Assembly (NCBI GenBank): GCA_006227965.1
Contig: SBFL01000383.1
Coordinates: 1 to 6,861, forward strand
Length of the DNA stretch: 6,861 nucleotides
Reading direction: 5' to 3'
DNA from: Bacteroidota bacterium
Lineage (GTDB): Bacteria; Bacteroidota; Bacteroidia; Flavobacteriales; Flavobacteriaceae
Shown: positions 1-5,074 of the stretch, piece by piece
How positions within the stretch are numbered: the stretch's first letter is position 1
Layout: every line of letters starts with the position of its first letter
Made by a program: the position numbers and the translations under genes
Notes under the pieces: model-generated
The model's database searches: none
The model's input: the letters and a program-made list of their open reading frames with translations, nothing else
Told to the model about the DNA's origin: nothing

Positions 1-227
1 GTAATCCCGGAATAGGTGTAAGAATTGGCATTGTTTCCATAAAGGGCCGTCAGCCTGGGCTGGGGATAGGCTTTTCCGAAGATTCGGATCTGATCCAGTC
101 TCCAGGGGATTTTTTCCAGTAGTACAGTAAAGAGGTTATCTGCCTCATCGCCCGGGAGAAAATGCCGATCGAATTCAAGGGTGGCATCCGGCAGCTCGAT
201 CCGTCCGGTTTTCAGCAGGTCATGCAT
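1..227 (-). CDS. AlkB-like 2OG-Fe(II) dioxygenase, N-terminal part
   Basis: This gene starts at 227 and runs off the left edge; 75 residues are visible of a family usually near 200 aa. I translated it by hand because it is cut by the window. After an N-terminal strand region (IELPDATLEF, residues 10-19) and the helix 'LPGDEADNLFTVLLEKIPW' come the family signatures 'GKAYPQPRLTALYG' (51-64) and 'YTYSGI' (70-75). These match AlkB proteins of the ALKBH2/3 type found in Bacteroidota. Such enzymes use Fe(II), O2 and 2-oxoglutarate to remove alkyl groups from damaged bases such as 1-methyladenine and 3-methylcytosine. The HxD...H iron ligands and the 2OG-binding arginine lie outside the window, so activity cannot be judged. 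The frame stays open upstream into the regulator gene, but the ATG at 227 fits the family start. Its A is the last base of the regulator's TGA (TGATG), which suggests one mRNA and coupled translation. Confidence 0.88.
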   Translation of the reverse strand, partial: MHDLLKTGRIELPDATLEFDRHFLPGDEADNLFTVLLEKIPWRLDQIRIFGKAYPQPRLTALYGNNANSYTYSGI

Positions 228-1108
228 CAGCGTACCACAGATTTCAGCTCGTTCCGGTACTGGGAAGGGCTCATCCCCGTGAAGGACCGGAAAGACTTGT
301 TGAAATGGGAAAAGTTGTTGAAGCCGCTTTCAAAGCAGACTTCAGTAATGCTGAGCTTGTTTTTCGATAAGAGGTTGGAGGCATGCACCAGGCGGTATTC
401 ATTTACGAACTGAACAAAGGTTTTGTTGGTCACCTTTTTAAAATACCGGCAGAAGGAGGGTAAGGTCATATGGACCAGGTCGGCCATATCCTCAAGGGCG
501 ATAGGTTGCTGATAGTGCTCCTTCACATAGTTGAAGATCTTATTGATCCTGTCATTCTCCTTGGATTGCAATTCCATGGACAGATGGTCCGCATTGAGAA
601 TCTCGTACTCCGTGGTCCGTGCCAGTTCGTTAAGGATGTTCAGGATGGCAAGCAGGCGCTGGAAGTCCGATTTGTATTCCAGGATTTCGATCTTTTCCCC
701 AATTTTCTCTTTAGCGCTTCCCGTAAAGGCGATCCCACCCTTGGCCTTTTCAAAAAGCCTTTGTATGCCAGACATTTCCGGGATCTCAAAAAAATCAGAC
801 CCCAGGAAATCCGTTTTCATTTGGACGACGGATTCACTGCTGTTACCCGTGCTGGCATCCGTAAAGCCACAGTGGGGGAGGTTGGACCCGATCAGAATGA
901 GGTCTCCCTGTGTATAATAGGAAACGTGGCTGCCGATCTGCCTTCGGCCGGTCCCGCCGTTTACATAGACCAGTTCCAGTTCCGGATGGTAGTGCCAGAC
1001 ATTGTTTTTATTGGGCCGTTCCGCATTGAACTTCTGGTAAGTGAACGAATGACCAAAGTCCGGTTCAATCGCTTCAAAGGCCGGCTTTGTTTTGGTGATT
1101 GTGTTCAT
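227..1108 (-). CDS. AraC-family regulator with N-terminal cupin
   Basis: A 293-aa transcription factor of normal length for cupin-AraC proteins. Residues 38-80 form the ligand-sensing cupin-like half ('WHYHPELELVYVNGGTGRRQIG', then 'GDLILIGSNLPHCG'). Residues 187-288 are the AraC DNA-binding domain with two helix-turn-helix units, about 203-225 (IALEDMADLVHMTLPSFCRYFKK) and 253-276, ending in the usual 'F.SFTGMSPSQYRN' segment. It has neither the methyl-accepting Ada domain nor a methyltransferase domain, so it is not Ada, although an alkB-like gene follows immediately. The ligand is unknown; relatives often sense small metabolites. The stop overlaps the AlkB-like start by one base, so both are probably made from one transcript. 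The start at 1108 is chosen because the normal N-terminal lead into the cupin begins there. I found no convincing promoter between 1109 and 1200; the nearest partial match to TAnnTTTG is at 1128-1135 on the minus strand. Confidence 0.93.
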   Translation of the reverse strand: MNTITKTKPAFEAIEPDFGHSFTYQKFNAERPNKNNVWHYHPELELVYVNGGTGRRQIGSHVSYYTQGDLILIGSNLPHCGFTDASTGNSSESVVQMKTDFLGSDFFEIPEMSGIQRLFEKAKGGIAFTGSAKEKIGEKIEILEYKSDFQRLLAILNILNELARTTEYEILNADHLSMELQSKENDRINKIFNYVKEHYQQPIALEDMADLVHMTLPSFCRYFKKVTNKTFVQFVNEYRLVHASNLLSKNKLSITEVCFESGFNNFSHFNKSFRSFTGMSPSQYRNELKSVVR

Positions 1109-1277
1109 AGCAATAGTATTTCCTATCCGAAGTTACGCAAGCTGCTCAGGCCTGGATTGTGCGAAATTAACCAAAATATGTGCTATTTTACCATTCAACT
1201 AAATATTAAAACCCCTACATGATAAAATAACACAGAAATTGGATAATACGGAGGTAGTGGCACCGGGATTGTCAGGG

Positions 1278-1285
1278 TACTTTTG
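1278..1285 (+). promoter_or_regulatory. Candidate Bacteroidota -7 box for the secreted-protein gene
   Basis: TACTTTTG matches the Bacteroidota primary-sigma -7 consensus TAnnTTTG at every fixed position and lies 27 bp upstream of the ATG at 1313. That would give a leader of roughly 20 nt. The -33 partner is poor: around 1254-1257 only a GTGG-like sequence is present instead of TTTG. The call rests on the -7 element and its placement. Confidence 0.4.
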
Positions 1286-1312
1286 AAGTGTTAATCCAAA
1301 AAACGAAATGTT

Positions 1313-1672
1313 ATGAAGACAAATTGGAAACATCTGAGCGCAGCCCTTTTGATCCTGGCAGGAACTGCCGAGGCAGGGGCAGTAACAACGGATTCTGGAA
1401 AGAAGCCGGTTGTGGGTGAACACACCACCAGTACGCCAGCAGTACAGGCCCGGGGCAGGAAGGTATACGTAAACCTTCTGAACCTGCAGGGGGAATCCGT
1501 AACTGTTAAGGTGTATGATGAACAAAGTCGCCTGCTTTACCTCAGGAACTTCAAGGAAACTCCGGTAATTGAAAAAGCCTTCAATTTCGAGGAAGCATTC
1601 GAGGGTACCTACAGCGTCGTTGTAAACGACGGTGAGGCCACCTATACCGCTTCAGTGGAGGTTGCCCGTTAG
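1313..1672 (+). CDS. Small secreted beta-rich protein, function unknown
   Basis: A 119-aa protein with a clear Sec signal peptide: KTNWKH basic start, hydrophobic core 'LSAALLILAG' (8-17), and possible cleavage after Ala21 (AEA) or Ala23 (AGA). A polar, probably unstructured stretch (24-47) leads into a compact domain, 49-119, with alternating hydrophobic residues typical of beta strands ('KVYVNLLNLQG', 'SVTVKVYDEQSRLLYLRNF', 'GTYSVVVNDGEATYTASVEV'). The pattern resembles the small DUF3244-like and C-terminal sorting-type beta-sandwich proteins common in Bacteroidota, but I cannot assign a family with certainty and see no enzyme motif. There are no cysteines for a lipoprotein anchor, so the mature protein is probably periplasmic or exported. 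It is a single-gene unit with its own promoter candidate and terminator, divergent from the AraC regulator, which could therefore control it. Confidence 0.85.
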   Translation: MKTNWKHLSAALLILAGTAEAGAVTTDSGKKPVVGEHTTSTPAVQARGRKVYVNLLNLQGESVTVKVYDEQSRLLYLRNFKETPVIEKAFNFEEAFEGTYSVVVNDGEATYTASVEVAR

Positions 1673-1700
1673 TTTGGTTTAGTTTAGTTGGTTTAGTTCG
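1673..1700. repeat. Imperfect TTTRG pentamer tandem repeat
   Basis: Directly after the stop codon of the secreted-protein gene the sequence reads TTTGG, TTTAG, TTTAG, TTGG, TTTAG, TTCGG: about five imperfect copies of a 5-base unit. It lies in the 3' untranslated stretch just before the terminator hairpin. It may be simple-sequence slippage; no coding role is possible here. Confidence 0.6.
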
Positions 1701-1702
1701 GG

Positions 1703-1727
1703 AAAGGGGGCATAAGGCCCCCTTTTT
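1703..1727 (+). terminator. Rho-independent terminator of the secreted-protein gene
   Basis: A perfect 9-bp stem (AAAGGGGGC with GCCCCCTTT) closes a 5-nt loop (ATAAG), and its 3' arm runs into five Ts. It lies 30 bp after the stop of the plus-strand gene. The stop codon of the convergent MOSC gene begins at 1730, so the same hairpin sits just past that gene too and may act in both directions, though on the minus strand the T run is only three bases. Confidence 0.85.
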
Positions 1728-2363
1728 CTATGAAACCCATTGAAGGAGCTGATTGCGTTTCCCCTCTGGGAGCCAGCTCAGGGAGAGTGCCTTCTCCAAA
1801 AGTTCCGGATCCTTTGTCGGTGCATACCACATCCGGTAGAACTCGGCAATGCTCATGGATGAGAGCGGTGATTCAAGGAGTTTCACAGCATCCCCCGGAC
1901 GTATCCATCCCGATTTTAAAACCGACACATAGGCCCCGGGGTACCCGTGAGCAACAAATTTTTGAATGATCCCCTGGTCCCCGAACCGTATCCCCAGCTT
2001 GAAACAGGGCTCTCTGGGAGTGGTAATCCGTACCCTGGCCTCCCCAATGCTATAGGCACTGCCCATGTACAGGGTGGTTTCGTCCATTCCCGCCACGGTG
2101 AGATTTTCACCGAACGTTCCATAGTCCCACTTCAGATGTGGGTATTGCTCTTTCCAATAAGTGTATTGTTCCAGTGAAAACAGATAGGCTGCTTTCATGG
2201 ATCCCCCATGAACAGATGGATTGCCAATAGCATCCCCCCGGACACCCTCAGGTGTAAGGTAGATACCGCCCGGTTGGGGCTTTTTATAAATCCCGGTGAT
2301 CTTATGTTCTCCCTTCCACTTGATGCTGACCGGTTGAGCGGTATTTGAGCTTGCGATCTTCAT
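1728..2363 (-). CDS. MOSC-domain protein, YiiM-like
   Basis: A 211-aa protein matching YiiM-type MOSC proteins over its full length. Residues 20-50 form the entry strand region; 'VHGGSMKAAYLFSLEQYTYW' (51-70) is the conserved HGG-KA segment; 'YGTFGENLTVAGMDE' (81-95) is the GxFGENL motif; 'TTPREPCFKLGIRFG' (114-128) carries the invariant cysteine (Cys120) that binds the molybdenum cofactor. The tail, about 163-211, corresponds to the small helical C-terminal domain of YiiM. E. coli YiiM reduces N-hydroxylated bases such as 6-hydroxylaminopurine using molybdenum cofactor; this gene probably has the same kind of N-hydroxyl reductase activity, but the substrate is inferred. It follows the bestrophin gene by 12 nt on the same strand, so the two are likely co-transcribed. 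The start at 2363 gives the expected N-terminus. Confidence 0.9.
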   Translation of the reverse strand: MKIASSNTAQPVSIKWKGEHKITGIYKKPQPGGIYLTPEGVRGDAIGNPSVHGGSMKAAYLFSLEQYTYWKEQYPHLKWDYGTFGENLTVAGMDETTLYMGSAYSIGEARVRITTPREPCFKLGIRFGDQGIIQKFVAHGYPGAYVSVLKSGWIRPGDAVKLLESPLSSMSIAEFYRMWYAPTKDPELLEKALSLSWLPEGKRNQLLQWVS

Positions 2364-2375
2364 TGAAAATTTCGA

Positions 2376-3362
2376 TTACATAAGAAAACCATTCTTATCC
2401 GATATAGGTTCAGGGATGTTGTTCTCGCCCAGCATTTCCAGCAGATCAATTTCAATGGCCCTCGAGATGGCTGTAATAGGGACGTCGTTGTAAGTTCCCT
2501 CGAAAGGATTTTCGGAATAGTCTCCTATTTTTTCCATCAGGAAAAACACCCAGGTAATCAAACCGCTCAGGAATGGGCAAATCCAGAGGATCCACCAGTC
2601 AGATGCTTCCATGATATCCAGCAATCCAAATGGCACAAAGACACAGAATACCAGGGTTAGCCAAATAGTTGCGGAGGCGTATTGCCGTGGAAAGGGGAAA
2701 TTTTTAATCCGTTCGGATTTTCCCTGATCGGCATAGAAGGAGGTGATGAGCGTATGGAATTCCATATGCCGAAAATCCTCATAGTACCCTGCATCCCGCA
2801 GATCCTGCAGCCTTGTGGATTGGATTTGCAGGATTTGGGTCGCCAAATTCGATTTATTCCTCAAAAAGTGGACCTCACTTTCTGCCAGATAAAGGCGTAA
2901 TTCCCCTTCCAGTTTATTTGTATAATCTTCACAAACCGTTGGTGCATAGAGGCCTTTCACCCTGTTGTTAATATGTTCCCACGGCCGGCTCAATCTCAAT
3001 TGGTGCCTCAAGGCCGTCATCCAGGCAATATGGCGGTGGATCAGTTCTTTTTTAATGGCTTCCTCCCCCGAACCCTGAACAAAAGCCATGACGGCAGCGC
3101 CAAAAGCCCGGCTGTTGTTTACAATACTCCCCCATATTTTCCGTGCTTCCCAGGTACGGTCGTAGGAACTGTTGTTTTTGAATCCCAAATAGAAAGCTAC
3201 TGCAATACCAATTACGCCGATAGGCCCCCAGGGGAGTGACAGGTTTATTCCTGAGAAGTGGGTGGCAAGGCAGATGGCTGCACCGTAAATCACCCCGAGT
3301 ATGAAGGGCCATTTAGACCAGTTAAAGGTCATCCAGAATCCATACTGTCTTTTTACGTACAT
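2376..3362 (-). CDS. Bestrophin-family anion channel
   Basis: A 328-aa inner-membrane protein of the bacterial bestrophin family (formerly UPF0187), whose studied members form pentameric ion channels. Visible family marks: the basic N-terminal 'MYVKRQYGFWMTFNWSKWPF'; membrane segments around 18-38 and 44-62; 'YLGFKNNSSYDRTWEARKIWG' (58-78), the strongly conserved turn after the second helix; 'ERIKNFPFPRQYAS' (217-230); further membrane segments around 231-250 and 256-276; and 'SENPFEGTYNDVPI.AISRAIEIDLLEMLGE' (283-313), equivalent to the calcium-clasp and gating region of animal bestrophins. The length is typical and nothing is missing. Ion selectivity cannot be read from the sequence; some bacterial members conduct cations. 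It is first in a two-gene unit with the MOSC gene. Confidence 0.93.
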   Translation of the reverse strand: MYVKRQYGFWMTFNWSKWPFILGVIYGAAICLATHFSGINLSLPWGPIGVIGIAVAFYLGFKNNSSYDRTWEARKIWGSIVNNSRAFGAAVMAFVQGSGEEAIKKELIHRHIAWMTALRHQLRLSRPWEHINNRVKGLYAPTVCEDYTNKLEGELRLYLAESEVHFLRNKSNLATQILQIQSTRLQDLRDAGYYEDFRHMEFHTLITSFYADQGKSERIKNFPFPRQYASATIWLTLVFCVFVPFGLLDIMEASDWWILWICPFLSGLITWVFFLMEKIGDYSENPFEGTYNDVPITAISRAIEIDLLEMLGENNIPEPISDKNGFLM

Positions 3363-3397
3363 AGTTGAGGGTTGTATTCTTTTGTGATTCTTGTCTT

Positions 3398-3431
3398 CTA
3401 ATATACAACACCTTTAAGTACTTTTTTCAAC
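3398..3431 (-). promoter_or_regulatory. Candidate promoter of the bestrophin-MOSC unit
   Basis: On the minus strand GTTG (3431-3428) is followed 22 nt later by TATATTAG (3405-3398). These resemble the Bacteroidota -33 TTTG and -7 TAnnTTTG elements with one mismatch each, and the spacing is slightly long. A start near 3391 would leave about 28 nt of leader before the ATG at 3362. Placement is sensible but the match is imperfect. Confidence 0.33.
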
Positions 3432-3493
3432 CCCGGTTCAGCACACCGGGTACTACTGACCAGATTCCGGTTTTTTAGGGATACCCACCCCCC

Positions 3494-3523
3494 AAAAAAA
3501 AGAGAGGGGGGCATGCCCCCCTC
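3494..3523 (-). terminator. Rho-independent terminator after the DUF6249-like gene
   Basis: Positions 3504-3523 are a perfect 20-bp palindrome (GAGGGGGGCA and its complement). On the minus strand it is followed, after a short TC step, by a run of eight Ts (the A run at 3494-3501). It ends the minus-strand transcript about 85 nt past the stop at 3608 and separates that gene from the bestrophin unit downstream. On the plus strand there is no T run, so it is directional. Confidence 0.9.
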
Positions 3524-3607
3524 CCCGAATTCAAGATAAATGTATTTCCTGCAACTAAAAATCACAGACCACCTCAGTGAGTTGGCAAGCGACCTTTCAG
3601 GGGGTGA

Positions 3608-3958
3608 TTATTCTTCCTTATCCATATTTTTGGTAATGAAGAACCCGATTAAAAGCCCTGTACCTGCAAGCAGGAAGATAGACCCGGGCATGGCAATGTC
3701 TTCATCCACACCGCCTATGTCCGACAGGATTCCCCCCAGCATGACACCGGCCCCTATGCCCATAAGCAATAAGGCCAGGTTTAGAATAAGCACCTTCCAA
3801 AAGGGCTGGGCGTGCTGCCGGCCCTGCGAGAAAATACCGGCATCCACCCCCTTTTCAATAAGGGCGAGGCGCTCCTTGTTTCGGGTTGAAAAATACAAGT
3901 AGGCGATTCCGAAAATTACCGCCCAGAAAACAACAATTATAATTACTTCAGCTCCCAT
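3608..3958 (-). CDS. DUF6249-like small membrane protein
   Basis: A 116-aa protein with three predicted membrane helices: about 4-23 (N-terminal, 'VIIIVVFWAVIFGIAYLYF'), 55-78 ('KVLILNLALLLMGIGAGVML') and 92-108. Between the first two is a polar loop with the conserved-looking motif 'RNKERLALIEKGVDAGIF' (26-43), which is why I place it with the DUF6249 proteins that occur beside ECF sigma genes in Bacteroidota. The acidic end (KNMDKEE) is probably cytoplasmic. No function is established and no catalytic motif is visible. It diverges from the sigma gene across a 127-bp gap holding a matching ECF-type promoter on each strand, so it is probably transcribed by the same sigma factor and may help sense or respond to membrane stress. 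It forms a single-gene transcript with a strong terminator. Confidence 0.85.
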   Translation of the reverse strand: MGAEVIIIVVFWAVIFGIAYLYFSTRNKERLALIEKGVDAGIFSQGRQHAQPFWKVLILNLALLLMGIGAGVMLGGILSDIGGVDEDIAMPGSIFLLAGTGLLIGFFITKNMDKEE

Positions 3959-4002
3959 AGTTTTTTGATTTATGAATAAAAGATTTTATGTTCACCTCAT
4001 CA

Positions 4003-4029
4003 GACGGGATCATCAAAGGGAAGGTTACA
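4003..4029 (-). promoter_or_regulatory. ECF-type promoter toward the DUF6249-like gene
   Basis: On the minus strand TGTAAC (4029-4024) is followed by exactly 17 bp and then CGTC (4006-4003). A -35 'AAC' element with a -10 'CGTC' element at this distance is the known form of many ECF sigma promoters (for example the B. subtilis SigX/SigM/SigV group). The expected start is around 3995-3997, giving a leader of roughly 38 nt. It has the same core and the same spacing as the promoter on the other strand, which makes chance unlikely. Confidence 0.7.
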
Positions 4030-4055
4030 GGGATGGATGATTTTTTTTGTAACCT
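4022..4055. repeat. Perfect 8-bp inverted repeat spanning the two -35 regions
   Basis: AGGTTACA (4022-4029) and TGTAACCT (4048-4055) are exact reverse complements separated by 18 bp. Each arm contains the -35 TGTAAC of one of the two divergent ECF-type promoters plus two extra matching bases (CT). The spacer includes an eight-T run (4041-4048, its last T belonging to the right arm). It could also be read as an operator for a dimeric regulator, but the promoter reading explains the CGTC elements too. Confidence 0.8.
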
Positions 4056-4074
4056 ATTCGCTGCTTTTAACGTC
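4048..4074 (+). promoter_or_regulatory. ECF-type promoter of the sigma operon (autoregulatory)
   Basis: TGTAAC (4048-4053), 17 bp, then CGTC (4071-4074) on the plus strand, directly upstream of the sigma gene. This is the classic ECF -35/-10 pair and implies that the sigma factor drives its own operon. A T-rich run immediately precedes the -35 element, as is common at ECF promoters. The predicted start, about 7 nt after CGTC, falls only 3-6 nt before the ATG at 4086, so the message would be almost leaderless. Confidence 0.7.
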
Positions 4075-4085
4075 TTATATAAAGA

Positions 4086-4673
4086 ATGAACCGACATAAG
4101 GCTTCCGATACCAACCTCATAAGCCAGGTGTTGGCCGGGGATACCCGAGCCTATGCCGTCCTTTTAGGGCGCTACCAGCATATGGTCTTCACCCTGGCAG
4201 TGAGAATGTTGGGGGATCGGGAACTTGCGGAGGAAACAACCCAGGATGTCTTTGTAAAGGCTTACAGTTCGCTGGTAGGTTTTCGGGGAGATTCAAAGTT
4301 TTCCACCTGGTTGTACCGGATAGCCTATCATCGGATCCTGGATGAATGCGACCGTCAGAAACGAAAACTGGATCAGCGCACAGAATTTGCGCAGGACCGG
4401 GAACTGGCAGAGGCGGGAAATCCCACCTGGGACAGGCTGCTTGAACGTGAGCGAAAAGAGGTCTTGTTGCAGGCACTCGGCGAGTTATCTGCGGAGGAGA
4501 ATTCTTTGATAAGTTTATTTTATCTGCAGGAACTGAGCCTGAAAGAGCTCGGGGAAGTGCTCGAGTTGAGTCCGGATACGGTAAAAGTACGCCTGTTCCG
4601 GGCACGCAAACGCCTTAAAATGCTGATGGAAAAAAGCAATACAGGCACCTTATTAAAAACCTATGAGCGATAA
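4086..4673 (+). CDS. ECF-type RNA polymerase sigma factor (sigma-70 family)
   Basis: A 195-aa ECF sigma factor with only regions 2 and 4. Region 2 spans about 24-93: 'LLGRYQHMVFTLAVRMLGD', then the core-binding 'AEETTQDVFVKAYSSL' (48-63) and the -10-reading 'FRGDSKFSTWLYRIAYHRILDECDRQKR' (66-93). Region 4 spans about 126-181: 'LLQALGELSAEENSLISLFYLQELSLKELGEVLELSPDTVKVRLFRARKRLK', whose helix-turn-helix 'SLKELGEVLELSPDTVKVRLFRARKRL' reads the -35 element. The linker is of normal length, with no fused sensor or C-terminal extension. It directs core RNA polymerase to a small regulon, probably in response to an envelope signal. The start at 4086 is needed to keep the usual ECF N-terminus (SDTNLISQVLAGDTRAY). 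The last 11 bases overlap the next gene, a candidate anti-sigma factor. Matching ECF promoters upstream on both strands point to autoregulation. Confidence 0.95.
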   Translation: MNRHKASDTNLISQVLAGDTRAYAVLLGRYQHMVFTLAVRMLGDRELAEETTQDVFVKAYSSLVGFRGDSKFSTWLYRIAYHRILDECDRQKRKLDQRTEFAQDRELAEAGNPTWDRLLERERKEVLLQALGELSAEENSLISLFYLQELSLKELGEVLELSPDTVKVRLFRARKRLKMLMEKSNTGTLLKTYER

Positions 4674-5073
4674 GAACGACATGCTGGACCTAAACGACCC
4701 CTTAAAGATTCTATTGCGGGAATCCGCCATGGAACAGGCCCCGGAATCTCTTGTTTCAGACGTGATGCGGGCGATAAATCCGGAAACATCAATTCCGGGT
4801 ACGGGAAAACCTCTTATTTCAACCCTTGGCTGGATTGTGATTGCAGCCGGGCTGACGGCCCTTAGTCTTATGTCCCTGCTGACGTCTGGGAGGGGCGAGG
4901 GTTCTGAATACCTGTCCCTGCTAACCCGAGGCATGGAAAATCTTCGTTTGCCATCCGGCGGATTTTCCAATTTCCCTGATACGGTCTGGCTGGGAGTATT
5001 GGCCTTCGGGATTTATGGCCTTTTGCAGCTCTTCTGGATGAAACGCCAACTGGACCAGCAACGGCTGTTTTGA
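4663..5073 (+). CDS. Candidate membrane anti-sigma factor, two TM helices
   Basis: A 136-aa protein with no family name I can assign. Residues 1-50 are soluble and contain 'APESLVSDVMRAI' (26-38), a short amphipathic motif like that seen in cytoplasmic anti-sigma domains of Bacteroidota. A first membrane helix spans about 51-73 ('LISTLGWIVIAAGLTALSLMSLL'), a short external loop follows (74-105), then a second helix at 106-126 ('DTVWLGVLAFGIYGLLQLF') and a basic tail (MKRQLDQQR). It has no cysteine or histidine, so the zinc-binding HxxxCxxC motif of classic ZAS anti-sigma factors is absent. The ATG at 4663 lies 11 bp inside the sigma gene, the usual coupling for a sigma/anti-sigma pair. The role is inferred from position, topology and overlap. 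The stop is one base from the convergent DoxX-like gene; only a weak 4-bp hairpin with a TTTT tail (5056-5071) could end transcription. Confidence 0.8.
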   Translation: MSDKNDMLDLNDPLKILLRESAMEQAPESLVSDVMRAINPETSIPGTGKPLISTLGWIVIAAGLTALSLMSLLTSGRGEGSEYLSLLTRGMENLRLPSGGFSNFPDTVWLGVLAFGIYGLLQLFWMKRQLDQQRLF

Positions 5074-5074
5074 A

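Noticed and set aside
821..850. GGTAAC and CGTC elements inside the AraC gene on the minus strand as another ECF promoter
   Set aside because: The spacing is 11 or 14 bp instead of 17, the -35 core lacks the TGTAAC form, and it lies within coding sequence.
1128..1135. TAACTTCG on the minus strand as a -7 box for the AraC gene
   Set aside because: It has one mismatch to TAnnTTTG, no TTTG-like element at the right distance upstream, and a position only about 20 bp from the start codon.
470..1222. Long plus-strand open frame (250 codons) opposite the AraC gene
   Set aside because: It is the antisense of a clearly recognisable AraC-family gene and its translation has no family character.
3432..3450. 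Small hairpin CCCGGT / ACCGGG with a 7-nt loop between the bestrophin gene and the DUF6249-like terminator
   Set aside because: No T run follows it on either strand and the stem is only 6 bp, so I cannot assign it a terminator or regulatory role.
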